Positions 34,546-43,916 of a stretch of DNA of 64,000 bases are shown here, in pieces. The number at the start of each line of letters is the position of its first letter. The stretch's first letter is position 1. Below the pieces are notes generated by a model, which was not told the DNA's origin, ran no database searches, and worked only from the letters and a program-made list of their open reading frames with translations. The translations under genes were made by a program, and so were the position numbers. This DNA comes from Lithodes maja (taxonomy: Eukaryota > Arthropoda > Malacostraca > Decapoda > Lithodidae), in NCBI GenBank assembly GCA_037953745.1, contig JBAKBP010007591.1, forward strand, positions 1 through 64,000, given 5' to 3'.

Positions 34546-35066
34546 CTGGCCTGTCAGGAATATTAATATTAGGGAGCATTGTGAATAGAGACTTCAATTA
34601 TTGGCTCTCCATGTGTGGAAAATGTTATATATATTTTTTTGTTTTCGAGAATGGCAGGGTACCGTCTAGTGCGTATTCCATTGGGCACGGTTGTTTCGTT
34701 CATCTGGACAGGGTACCGTCTAGGTGCTTCGTTCATAAGGGTATTGTCTAGTGCTTCGTTTATGTGTACAGGTTACCGGCTAGTGCTTTGAGCCAATGCT
34801 AGTTATTATTAGGGAACATTTCTTGACTCAGGTCAGTCAGTAACTGGCCTTCGGACAGGAAGCATCTACCTAACCATGAGGACACACCTTCGAGGTGTTC
34901 CAATCATCCCCCATGGTGAAATTTCTGTCACCAGCTCCCTCTATTGCGATTTCGGCCGTCGAACACAGTTTTGTTGTAAGTATACTGCATATTCGCATTT
35001 CGTCGTACTATGTTCGAGGGCATCTCACCGGGAAAATGTTCCTCCCCCAGTGCTTCGTAAAGTGTG
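34546..35066. other. Intergenic, short GTACCGTCTAG repeats only
   Basis: The phrase CAGGGTACCGTCTAG recurs at about 34658, 34708 and in variants to 34780, alternating with TGCTTCGTT. A segment AATGTTCGAGGGCATTTCAC (34382) is echoed at 35009. No coding region is supported. Confidence 0.45.
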
Positions 35067-35282
35067 TTGCGTTTGAACCTGCTCATAGGAGTGTTTAAAA
35101 CTTGAATCCTATCCTATATTTCAAAATATGAAATATGGCCAAACAATTAAAAATGGTTCGTAATTCGAAAAGTACTCGATGGATTTTTATGATTTTTTAC
35201 ACAGTGGTGGACATTAACACTTTGTGGCGTGCCTGGCCTACACTCTCCGGCCTACATAGGAGGAAGTGAGCCACGCTCTCCA
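35067..35282. repeat. About 215-bp direct repeat, copy A
   Basis: The segment from GTTTGAACCTGCTCATAGG to GAAGTGAGCCACGCTCTCC recurs at 35701-35914 with scattered differences, starting about 635 bp later. Copy B is cut at CTCTCCAC by the RTE copy; copy A continues into CTCCCGCCTACCC. Confidence 0.88.
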
Positions 35283-35700
35283 CCTCCCGCCTACCCTGTT
35301 AAAACCCAGTATAGTAAAGCGCTCGCCCATCCTACTAGGCAGCTTGGGCCGAAAAGCCTCTAGCTGCGGCCAACACAATAATGATATCGCTCATTTTTCA
35401 CCCACATTCACGATATTTCAGAAACTTGCTAAATAACATATTTGTATTCTCATACATACTAAATCATAGCTATATTTTCCACTGAACATGATGGCGGTAT
35501 TTAGAATATTATATCAATAATATTGGATTTTATAGAAATAAACGTATAATGATAGTTTTAGCTTTTATATCAGTTGGTTTTCACCCATAATAATTGTTTA
35601 TTTTATTTTCACCCAGAATAATTGTTTATTTTATTTTATGTTTTTATTATGCATATTCGCATTTCGTCCTGCTATGCTTTATCTTGCACAAATCTTGCAT
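35283..35700. other. AT-rich spacer between direct repeats
   Basis: No gene recognised. The phrase TTTTCACCCATAATAATTG is duplicated around 35578-35625. Confidence 0.4.
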
Positions 35701-35914
35701 CATTTTGCATTTGAACCTGCTCATAGGAGTGTTTAAAACTTGAATTTTATTTTTCAAAATATGAAATATGGCTAAAAATTTAAAAATGGTGCGTAATTCG
35801 AAAAGTAATCATGGATTTCTATGATTTTTTGCACAGTGGTGGACATTAACACTTTGTGGCATGTCTGGCCTACCCTCTCCGGCCTACCTAGGAGGAAGTG
35901 AGCCGCGCTCTCCA
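35701..35914. repeat. About 215-bp direct repeat, copy B
   Basis: Second copy of 35067-35282, ending exactly where the minus-strand RTE-like fragment starts. Confidence 0.88.
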
Positions 35915-37168
35915 CACCACACCTCCTTATTACTTCCTCATTCATCAGCCTATCCCTCCATGTAACTCTGCACGCACTTCTTAAGTAATTCATTGCCACT
36001 GCTCTCACTCTTTGTCTGAGTCTCTCAACCAACGTCCATGCTTCGCTTCCGTAAGTCAGCGTCGGGATTACAATACTGTCATGCAAGGACTTCTTCACTT
36101 CCATACTGACCACCCTATTTCTTGTTACTGCTTTCAGCGTTCCTACAACCCTCTTCCCCTGTTGTACCCTCTCCCGCACTTCTTCATCCATAGTCCCATC
36201 TTTCCTCAACACACTGCCCAGATACTTAAAAGAATTGACGATATCCATAGCCTGACCGTTCAGCTTCACCTCACACTCTGTGACTTCACCCGTTTCGAAG
36301 ACCATAACCTTGCTCTTCCCCGCATTTACCTTCAAATTCCGTTTTTCACACACTGCTCCAAACTCATTTACCAGACCCTGCAACTCCCATTCATTATCAC
36401 TCATCAGAACTGTATCATCTGCAAACTGCAGTATAGGTAGCTTCCACTCAATTCCCTCCCTTTTCAGCGATACACCAACATCCACTGCTCTTGATAGTAT
36501 TTCTTTCATGACTCCATCCATATATACAGTAAACAACCACGGGGACATCACACACCCCTGTTTCAAACCAACATTCAGGTCAAAGAACTCACTCTGCTCA
36601 CTCTCCACACATACTGCCGCCTTTGCACCCTCATACATGCCCTGCACTGCTTTCAGCAACTTGCCATCTACTCCGTATATGCTAAGTACTTTCCACAAAC
36701 CTTCTCTTTCCACTCTGTCATAGGCCTTCTCCAAGTCCATAAAGGCAACATACACCTTTTGTTTCTTCTCCAGATATTTCTCCACAACACAATTCAGGGT
36801 AAAAATATGGTCAACACATCCTCTTCCCTTCCAAAAACCTCCCTGCTCGTCGCCTATCCATTTCTCCGTTCTCACTCTCACTCTCTCAATCACTACCCTA
36901 CTGTATACCTTCCCTACTACGCTTAGAAGACATATTCCTCGGTGGTTACCACACACTCCTCTTTCCCCTTTGCCCTTATATAGGGGGACTATTATGCCAG
37001 TCTTCCAGTCATCGGGTGCACTCCCCTTCTCCCATGCTAGTTTGCACATTTTTCATACCCCTTCGATCACTATCTCACCGCCATATCTCAACATTTCCCC
37101 ACACACTCCATCTGTTCCTGGTGCTTTCCCCAACTTCACTCTATTCATGGCTTCCCACACTATGGGAT
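35915..37168 (-). pseudogene. RTE-like LINE copy 2, truncated at both ends
   Basis: A long open RT frame (about 36 kb region up to 37049): APDDWKTGIIVPLYKGKGE, GICLLSVVGKVYSRVVIE, YVAFMDLEKAYDRVEREGL, NVGLKQGCVMSPWLFTVYMD, LPILQFADDTVLMSDNEWEL and SLHDSIVIPTLTYGSEAW. FADD is intact. After NEEVIRRCGV the frame runs into the flanking 215-bp repeat, so the family's 3' end is missing, which is unusual for a LINE copy and suggests a later deletion or rearrangement. Relative to copy 3 it also lacks the segment 5' of ESMKRVKLGK. Confidence 0.85.
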
Positions 37169-37169
37169 A

Positions 37170-37612
37170 CTAATATTCTTTTTGTGATTAACATATTATT
37201 TTTGTGATTTACAGGCATTAATTGTACCATATTGCTAACAAATATTTTTTGTTACTGTACTGTATACTGTTTTCCAGTTTTTTCACTAGGCTACATTAAC
37301 CCTCTCCCACTTTTTTTTTCCAGTAAATTTTGTAACAAATGTCTAGTCCATTTGTGATTTTCAAGCTTTAACTGTGTCATACTGCAAACATAATTTTTTG
37401 TTTTTTTCAGGCATAAATTGTGTTCTATTGCTAACATATTTTTTGTGATTTACAGGCATATTAATTTTATCATATTGCTAACAAAATTTTTTGTGATTTT
37501 CAGGAATTAATTGTATCACATTGCTAACATACATTTTTTGTGATTTTCAGGCTTTAATTGTACCATTTTGCTAACATAAATTTGTGTGATGTTCAGGCAT
37601 ATTGTGATTATA
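37170..37612 (+). repeat. Tandem repeats of about 45-60 bp upstream of the CR1-like ORF1
   Basis: Irregular copies of a unit containing TTTTTGTGATTTTCAGG, then TTAATTGTA and CATATTGCTAACA occur about seven times, the last ending about 30 bp before the ORF1 ATG. They may be the 5' UTR of the CR1-like element. Each unit contains a TTTCAG splice-acceptor-like end. Confidence 0.75.
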
Positions 37613-37617
37613 TCGTC

Positions 37618-38610
37618 ATGGCGCCGCAACGAACCTGCACGAGTTGTTCCGGTAAATTTGGCCCTACCATGTTTGTTGACACTGATGTCCAAATTTGTAG
37701 ATTTTGCCAGCTCCGAGAGAAGATTGCGGATGAATTGAATGCAGCTCACCGCAAGATCGATGCCCTGACTACGAAGCTTGAATCCCTTCAAGAATTTGCC
37801 ACACTCAACGTAGGAGTGCCCTCGGCCCAAGAAACCACTACTATGTCAACCGCCATTCCAGTGCATACAGTACCGGTACCCACACCAGCAGCTACCTTAG
37901 ATGTTGCAGATAATAATAATGACTCTACTCTCACTCCCCCCCAGGACAACTTTCAGTTAGTGAGAAACAATGTCCATCCCAGTACCAGTACCAGGAAGGT
38001 CATCCCGACAACATGCCAAAACCGCTTCAAAATTCTGGCTATTGACGAGGAAGAGGAAACGGAAGAAGTTCGGCTTGTGGGCGACTCCATGGTCCATGGC
38101 CAACTAACCGAGTTCTGCGCCAGGGCACCCAGGACCAGAAAGCGATTCTGTATCCCAGGTGGCGGCGTGGACGACATTGTTGCGGCTCTGGAAGAGGTTT
38201 CCAGGCTCGCCCCCGCAAGCACTACGTACATCATCCACGTTGGATCTAACGATGTCCAACGGACGCGGTCAGAGGAACTACTTTGCAAGTACCGGCGGCT
38301 GATCAGGTCCTTCAAGGAAAAATCTAATAGAATCTTAATTTCAGGAATTGTTCCCCGGATTGATGTAGAAAACCGATTCTACAACATAGCTACCAGTACA
38401 AATCGCCGACTAGCCAAACTCTGCAGGGAGGAGAACATCGGCTTTGTCGACACGTGGGATAATTTTTACTATGATAAATCTTTGTTTTCAGGAGATGGTG
38501 TACATCTCAATGAAGTAGGAGCTGCACGTCTTGGTCGTCTGCTGAACGATGCAGTCAAGGATTTCCGTTCAAAAAACGGGGTCAACCAGACCCAAGACAG
38601 GGTAGTGTAA
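37618..38610 (+). CDS. CR1-like ORF1: zinc motif, coiled coil and SGNH esterase
   Basis: A 330-residue protein starting at the ATG in GTCATGGCGCCG; an earlier in-frame codon at 37558 is not ATG. The N-terminus has two CxxC pairs (CTSCSGKFGP and CRFCQLRE), then a helical segment with IADELNAAHRKIDAL. The C-terminal half is a GDSL/SGNH hydrolase: VRLVGDSMV (block I Ser), HVGSNDV (block III Asn) and SGDGVHLNEVG (block V Asp and His). In CR1 elements this domain is thought to act in RNP or membrane association; that role is family knowledge, not visible here. It ends ten codons after an A_AAA_AAC heptamer that may shift ribosomes into ORF2. Confidence 0.88.
   Translation: MAPQRTCTSCSGKFGPTMFVDTDVQICRFCQLREKIADELNAAHRKIDALTTKLESLQEFATLNVGVPSAQETTTMSTAIPVHTVPVPTPAATLDVADNNNDSTLTPPQDNFQLVRNNVHPSTSTRKVIPTTCQNRFKILAIDEEEETEEVRLVGDSMVHGQLTEFCARAPRTRKRFCIPGGGVDDIVAALEEVSRLAPASTTYIIHVGSNDVQRTRSEELLCKYRRLIRSFKEKSNRILISGIVPRIDVENRFYNIATSTNRRLAKLCREENIGFVDTWDNFYYDKSLFSGDGVHLNEVGAARLGRLLNDAVKDFRSKNGVNQTQDRVV
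38571..38577 (+). promoter_or_regulatory. Candidate -1 ribosomal frameshift site (A AAA AAC)
   Basis: ORF1 codons here read TCA AAA AAC GGG, so the heptamer A_AAA_AAC is in the correct phase for X_XXY_YYZ slippage. The -1 frame is open from here into ORF2 without a stop. A possible 5-bp hairpin (GGGTC 38579-38583 with GACCC 38589-38593) follows closely. The same heptamer in the same phase occurs in copy 2 at 62003-61997. Confidence 0.6.
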
Positions 38611-41474
38611 GTCAAATACGAACTGAAAATTCAGACAATGCACAATCAGTAACATCCAACTCTAATACTCTTAAGGTGTTTTATGTAAATGCTCGTAGCA
38701 TACGCAATAAATTTTCAGATCTAGAGGAAATCGTGTTTACAGAACATTATGATATAATCGGCATTACAGAATCTTGGTTAAATACGGAAGACAGAGACTT
38801 TTTAGCCGAATATACGCTTCCTGGTTATACAATGTTTGAGAAAAGTCGGATCAATAGAAATGGAGGAGGAGTTCTGTTTTTTATAAAGGAAAGTCTTAAT
38901 CCCGTCTTAATGTCAAAACCTCAAATTGCGAATATAGACATATCTTACGTACTATTAAATAATAAACGAGGAACTAAAATAACACTAGCTTTATTATACA
39001 GACCCCCATCTCAATCAGTGCAAACTGACAGTGAAATTTATGAACAAATTGCAGAAATAACTAACATACAAGATACCGTAATTCTTGGCGATTTCAACTT
39101 ACCCGTGACTAAATGGGGCGATATTCTTACTTCACACTCTGGACACGACCTCTATGCTAACTTGCAAGAGAGTTCACTTTTTCAATTTGTACAATCTCCG
39201 ACCCGTGGTAATAATGTGCTTGACCTTGTACTCGCAACAAAAGAAGAATTAATAGAGAATTTGAATGTTGGTGATGAATTCAGTAACAGCGACCATCGTA
39301 CGATAACTTTCACTTTAAAGTTTACTAGTAACAAATCAAATAGCAGCATTGAGAAAGTCCCTAATTTCAAGAAAGCAAATTTTCATAAACTTAAATCAAA
39401 ACTTAAAGAAACTGACTGGAGCTTTCTGACTAACAATAACGACATAAATACATCTTGGGAGTGTTTCACAACCACTTACCTTAAGGCAGTGCAAGACTGC
39501 ATACCATCGAAAATACGGCGTCCAGGCCAAAATGATAAGCCCAAATGGTGGAATAAAGATATTTCAGACTGTCTGCTTGCTAAAAAATTTGCTAATGATA
39601 GATTAAAATCCTCACAAAATGACGAAGAACGGGTGAAATTTGTAGAGCTACGACGCAAAGCCAAAAAGTTAATTAAGCAAAGTAAAAAGACCCTGGAGTT
39701 ACATGTTGCGAATCAAAGTAAAACAAACCCGAAAGAATTCTATAGTTATATCAGAAAGAAAAAAGTAGTTACTTCAACTGTTGGACCGTTAGTCGATGAA
39801 AATGGAGAATACACCAAAGACGAAGTACAAATGAGTAATGCCCTCAATACCTTCTTTGCATCAGTTTTTACAACCGAAGACCTCAGTGATATCCCTACAC
39901 CATCGCCGATTCAGATTGATAATTCAGATGTTCTAAGCAATATCACCGTTACAGAGAGAGAAGTATTGAATTGTTTAGATAAACTCAAGGTAAATAAAAC
40001 GCCTGGACCTGATACAATCTCACCTAGAGTTCTAAAGGAAGCTAAGGATGAGCTCTCCAAACCACTGACATTGCTATTCAATGAATCCTTGCAGTCTGGG
40101 ACTATGCCTGATCAGTGGAAGCTAGCCAACGTAACACCGATATTCAAAAAAGGCAGCAAATCCCTACCCAGTAACTATCGTCCAATTAGCTTAACCTCAA
40201 TTGTATGTAAAATGCTAGAAACGGTCATAAGAGACAGACTCGTAAATCACTTAGAGGCAAATAACTTACTTAAAGATACTCAACACGGCTTTCGTAAAAA
40301 ACGTTCCTGTTTAACAAACCTCTTAGACTTCTTCCACGATATCTTCAACCTCTACGATGAGAGTAAAGCTGTAGATATTATATACCTTGATTTTCAAAAG
40401 GCCTTTGACAAAGTTCCCCACAAACGATTACTGCTAAAACTAAAAGCGCATGGAATACAAGACGGTGTGTTGAAATGGATAGAAAATTGGCTCAGCGACA
40501 GAAAGCAAAGAGTAGTCATAAACGGTAAGGCATCTAAATGGACCAATGTAAGTAGTGGGGTACCCCAGGGATCGGTACTAGGACCAATTCTCTTTCTAAT
40601 TTACATCAACGACATAGATGAGGGTCTCACCTGTACAGTCTCGAAATTTGCTGACGATACAAAAATTGCAAATGGCGTACTCTCAAAAGAACAAGTTGAC
40701 GATATGCAACACAATCTAGATAAATTGTCATGTTGGGCCCAAATTTGGCAAATGAGTTTCAATGCGGATAAATGTAAAGTACTACATATCGGATACCTAA
40801 ATGAGAAAGCAAACTATTCGATGAATGGCACTCAGCTTAAGAATGTAAACAAAGAAACCGATCTGGGAGTAACAATATCGAGTAACCTAAAACCGAGTCA
40901 ACAATGTTCAGAAGTTGTTAAGAAGGCAAAACAAATAATTGGCTTTATAGGCAGGTCATTTGAGCATAAATCCAAAGATGTTATCCTAACCTTTTACAAT
41001 TCCTTAGTCCACCCTCTTCTGGAATACTGCATTCAATCCTGGTGCCCTTATTACCAAAAAGATATAAACAAGCTAGAACGAGTTCAACGTAGAGTTACCA
41101 AAATGATACCTAGCCTAAAGAACAAACCATACGAAGAGCGTCTTAGAGAATTAAATCTATTTCCTTTAACCCAGCGCAGATTAAGAGGCGACTTAATTCA
41201 AGTGTTCAAAATCATCAAAGGCATCGACAATATGAACTGTAGTAAGTACTTCACTATCGACCAATCTAATTACACGCGGGGAAACGGTTGCAAAATTATT
41301 GGTAAATCTTTTAACTCACACGAATCTAAGAATTTCTTCTTCAAACGAGTTGTCAACTTGTGGAATGGGCTTCCCCGAGACGTTATAGACTGCAGCACCG
41401 TTGATTCATTTAAACTCCGCTTAGACAAATATCTCGCATCAAACCCGCGACTGACTGCGTTTGTAAATGAATAA
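38577..41474 (+). CDS. CR1-like ORF2: endonuclease and reverse transcriptase
   Basis: About 965 residues in the -1 frame after the putative slip site; no ATG precedes the endonuclease. The endonuclease (to about 39330) shows NARSIRNKFSD, GITESWLN, NGGGVLFFIKESL, ILGDFNLPVTKWGD and the SDH motif in SNSDHRTITF. The RT shows KTPGPDTISPRVLKE, IFKKGSKSLPSNYRPISL, QHGFRKKRSCLTNLL, IIYLDFQKAFDKVPHKR, SSGVPQGSVLGPILFLIYI and SKFADDTKIA, with catalytic FADD at 40647-40658. The C-terminal domain has WCPYYQKDINKLERVQRRV and VVNLWNGLPRDVID. All key residues are present and no stop is seen, so this copy may be functional or recently so. Confidence 0.92.
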   Translation, partial: RGQPDPRQGSVSQIRTENSDNAQSVTSNSNTLKVFYVNARSIRNKFSDLEEIVFTEHYDIIGITESWLNTEDRDFLAEYTLPGYTMFEKSRINRNGGGVLFFIKESLNPVLMSKPQIANIDISYVLLNNKRGTKITLALLYRPPSQSVQTDSEIYEQIAEITNIQDTVILGDFNLPVTKWGDILTSHSGHDLYANLQESSLFQFVQSPTRGNNVLDLVLATKEELIENLNVGDEFSNSDHRTITFTLKFTSNKSNSSIEKVPNFKKANFHKLKSKLKETDWSFLTNNNDINTSWECFTTTYLKAVQDCIPSKIRRPGQNDKPKWWNKDISDCLLAKKFANDRLKSSQNDEERVKFVELRRKAKKLIKQSKKTLELHVANQSKTNPKEFYSYIRKKKVVTSTVGPLVDENGEYTKDEVQMSNALNTFFASVFTTEDLSDIPTPSPIQIDNSDVLSNITVTEREVLNCLDKLKVNKTPGPDTISPRVLKEAKDELSKPLTLLFNESLQSGTMPDQWKLANVTPIFKKGSKSLPSNYRPISLTSIVCKMLETVIRDRLVNHLEANNLLKDTQHGFRKKRSCLTNLLDFFHDIFNLYDESKAVDIIYLDFQKAFDKVPHKRLLLKLKAHGIQDGVLKWIENWLSDRKQRVVINGKASKWTNVSSGVPQGSVLGPILFLIYINDIDEGLTCTVSKFADDTKIANGVLSKEQVDDMQHNLDKLSCWAQIWQMSFNADKCKVLHIGYLNEKANYSMNGTQLKNVNKETDLGVTISSNLKPSQQCSEVVKKAKQIIGFIGRSFEHKSKDVILTFYNSLVHPLLEYCIQSWCPYYQKDINKLERVQRRVTKMIPSLKNKPYEERLRELNLFPLTQRRLRGDLIQVFKIIKGIDNMNCSKYFTIDQSNYTRGNGCKIIGKSFNSHESKNFFFKRVVNLWNGLPRDVIDCSTVDSFKLRLDKYLASNPRLTAFVNE

Positions 41475-41700
41475 CTTTATTGTATACCCCCCTCAGTTAC
41501 TAACACATCTGTCCCCTACTAACTTACTAATCCTGCCACGGACATTAGTTCTAGGGCAGTAGTTCCCTTTCCAATGTTCCCTTACCCACTCTAAACCACT
41601 GTTTGGACACTTGATCCTCAGTGTTTTGGAGGACAAGCAGCCTAGAAGGGTCACTGGACCTGTTGTTGCTTGATTTCCTTTGTACTCCTTTGTACTCCTT

Positions 41701-41705
<5 letters not shown>

Positions 41706-41772
<67 letters not shown>

Positions 41773-41968
41773 CACCAGCAGCACCGTGGTAAAGTAACTT
41801 AGACAGCCAGAGTCCTTGGAGAAAGATTGAGGAGGGACAAGTGTGTGTGTGTGTGAGTGTGAGTGTGAGTGAGAGAGAGAATAATAATAATACAAAATTA
41901 CAAATATTAATACAAAAATTATATCCATTACAATTACATTTAACATAATGTACACTTAGACAGTTATA

Positions 41969-42049
<81 letters not shown>

Positions 42050-42169
42050 AGGGGGAGGGAGAGAGAGAAGATAAATGAGCCAGAAAGGAAAAAAATATAT
42101 TGTTGTGAAGAGGAAATGTTAAGTTGACAGAAAACCGATTAAAAGAGAGAGAGAGGAGTAGGTTGGAAG

Positions 42170-42220
<51 letters not shown>
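41706..42220. repeat. CT, GA, GT and CA microsatellites
   Basis: (CT)n at about 41706-41770 directly follows the CR1-like tail. (GT)/(GA) runs lie at 41841-41880, (GA)n at about 41972-42047 and (CA)n at about 42173-42213. Open frames here are simple-sequence artefacts. Confidence 0.95.
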
Positions 42221-42549
42221 TACATACATTCACGCCTCCCCAACTTAGCGGTGTGTTTGAGTTGATTGTGTGTGTGTCTATGTATATGTGCGTGTGTATG
42301 TGTGTGCGTAAGTGTGTGTGTGCGCGTCTGTCTGCGTGTGTTACTCAGTTACTTGTTCGTCAAGGGGAATCCACGCAATGCGAGCTAAGCTCATTATTAT
42401 CGCGCCTCCTTAACTGGGAATGTATTGCGTGAAATGCATGTTAAGTGTTTTATGTACTGTTGGAATGGCTGTGGATGTGTGTGTAGTCTGTATTTAGCCA
42501 ATTGGCGACATCGGAAACGAAGGCTTAGGGTGGATCTGTTTGGTACCAT

Positions 42550-42822
42550 TCTCACTATAGACGGTACCGTCTCGCCCGAAGGCTTAGGTAGCCATCAGCT
42601 TAGGTGAACCATATGATACCCATCTCGCCTTGTACCATTTTTGCCAACCCCAGATGGGACGTCACAACGTCGTCCACTTATTCCAGGTACCTATTTACAG
42701 CTAGGTGAACTGAGGCTAACACATGAAAGGAGACAAGCCCAATTTGTCTCCGCCCGGTCTGGGATTGAACCCCCGACCCCTCGTGTGTGAGACGAGAGCT
42801 CTACCTACTAGGCTACGGGCTG
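42550..42822 (-). repeat. tRNA-derived SINE
   Basis: The minus-strand 5' end (42822) starts GCCCGTAGCCTAGTAGG and contains an A box (TAGCCTAGTAGG), a perfect 5-bp anticodon stem CTCGT/ACGAG around the loop CTCACAC, and a B box (GGTTCAATCCC). The acceptor stem pairs for 5 bp (GCCCG/CGGGC), then fails. The T stem is degenerate, so it is a SINE head rather than a working tRNA; the loop would give anticodon CAC. The body follows with CACCTAGCTGTAAATAGG. The 3' boundary is uncertain. Confidence 0.75.
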
Positions 42823-43041
42823 TGTGTGTGTGTGTGTGTGTGCGCATATGTGTGTATGTGCGTGTACTAAGTTCTCATATAGGGAGAGGCAGGAATGGGT
42901 AACTTCGCCTCACGACCGCTTCGCTTCACACAAGAATAAACCTTATTGTGTCAAGAATCAATGGTATAAACTTATAAAGGATATATACATTAATTGGGTA
43001 CATTGATAGTGATTTACCTTTACATCCATATATTAAATGAG

Positions 43042-43276
43042 TTAACCCTCTCACGTTCTTGACGCAATTTTGAGCCTATTAGGGATACTTTAAAGCCTTT
43101 GTTACCATCAGGGGTATTTATAAATCTTTAGTTTAGTTACTTCAACCTCTGCAGTTGTCTTTGAGTTAGCTGTGGGCAGAAAACTAATTTTGGAGAGATA
43201 ATTATAAGAGTGAGAGACCTTTATTTATTATTGCTAATCTGGCAACCTCTGCGTCATATGGTCGTGAAAGGGTTAA
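43042..43276. repeat. TTAA-flanked MITE, intact copy (235 bp)
   Basis: It starts TTAA-CCCTCTCACG and ends CGTGAAAGGG-TTAA, so short inverted termini CCCTYTCACG lie inside TTAA target sites, a piggyBac-like arrangement. The interior has GGGATACTTTAAAGCC and GGCAACCTCTGCGTCATATG. A second copy at 46793-50356 has the same ends but is split by the Merlin element, and this copy shows its unoccupied site (ACTTTAAAGCC, about 43087-43097). Confidence 0.8.
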
Positions 43277-43519
43277 TTACGACCATTATACCTGCATAAT
43301 TTGTTTTTTCTATGTGGATGAGGGAGACAAAAGGCAAAACTGCCTGTGACGAGTGCCTCCTCCAGAGTTGAAAGAGTGACAGGGCCAAAATCAAGGGATG
43401 TTCGAGTAAAAATACCTGGACACACGGAGTTAGAAGCAATTTTAGTCATAGTATGAGGGAAAGATGGACACTAATTACACTTTTCATACCAGCAATTAAC
43501 AGGCTTCGAACTATCTCAA

Positions 43520-43620
43520 TTAACCCTTTCAACTATCACAGATCCTTTTTAAACTGCACAAAATCGTCTAAATATAGCTAGAATAAATTGTAATAGACGT
43601 CGTAGGTACAGAAGGGGTTA
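43520..43620. repeat. Small TTAA-flanked repeat (about 100 bp)
   Basis: TTAACCCTTTCAAC ... AGAAGGGGTTAA, with an interior AAAATCGTCTAAATATAGC and AGAATAAA. Relatives lie at 53757-53955, 54004-54108 (inverted) and about 62955-63040, so it is a dispersed short family with TTAACCC ends. Confidence 0.65.
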
Positions 43621-43916
43621 AGGCAGTGACAAACAGCCTGGGAGGTCGTGTGTATATTTACATTGTCTAGTTTTCCCTTTGTCTTCGTTATTCAATATTG
43701 TGAGTGTGTGTTATGTGTGTGTATGTAAGTGTGTGTGTTGTATGTGTGTGTATGTAAGTGTGTTATGTGTTTGTATGTGAGTGAGTTATGTGTGTGAGTA
43801 TGTGAGTGTGCTAAGTGCATGTGAGTGTGTGTTGTATGTGTGTGTGTTAATGATACACTGATACATTGTTCGAAACAGTTATACGCATTGTAAATATATC
43901 TATCTATCTATCTAAT
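43621..43916. repeat. GT-rich simple repeats
   Basis: TGTGTGTATGTAAGTG-type units lie at about 43695-43850. (CTAT)n at 43897-43914 is the tandem 3' tail of RTE-like copy 3 read on the plus strand. Confidence 0.85.

Larger units (their letters stand above)
37170..41705 (+). mobile_element. CR1-like LINE copy 1, apparently coding-intact
   Basis: It has an esterase-type ORF1, an EN-RT ORF2 and a 3' end made of three 10-bp TTTGTACTCC units (41677-41705). Short tandem 3' units rather than poly(A) are characteristic of CR1/L2-group elements, as is an ORF1 with a zinc motif and SGNH esterase. Copy 2 (58788-62459, minus) ends in two of the same 10-bp units, which fixes the family's 3' end. The 5' boundary is uncertain; the tandem repeats at 37170-37612 are included as a possible 5' UTR. 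Confidence 0.85.

Noticed and set aside
42755..42822. Functional tRNA-Val(CAC)
   Set aside because: The anticodon stem is perfect, but the T stem and two acceptor pairs fail, and the SINE body follows directly.
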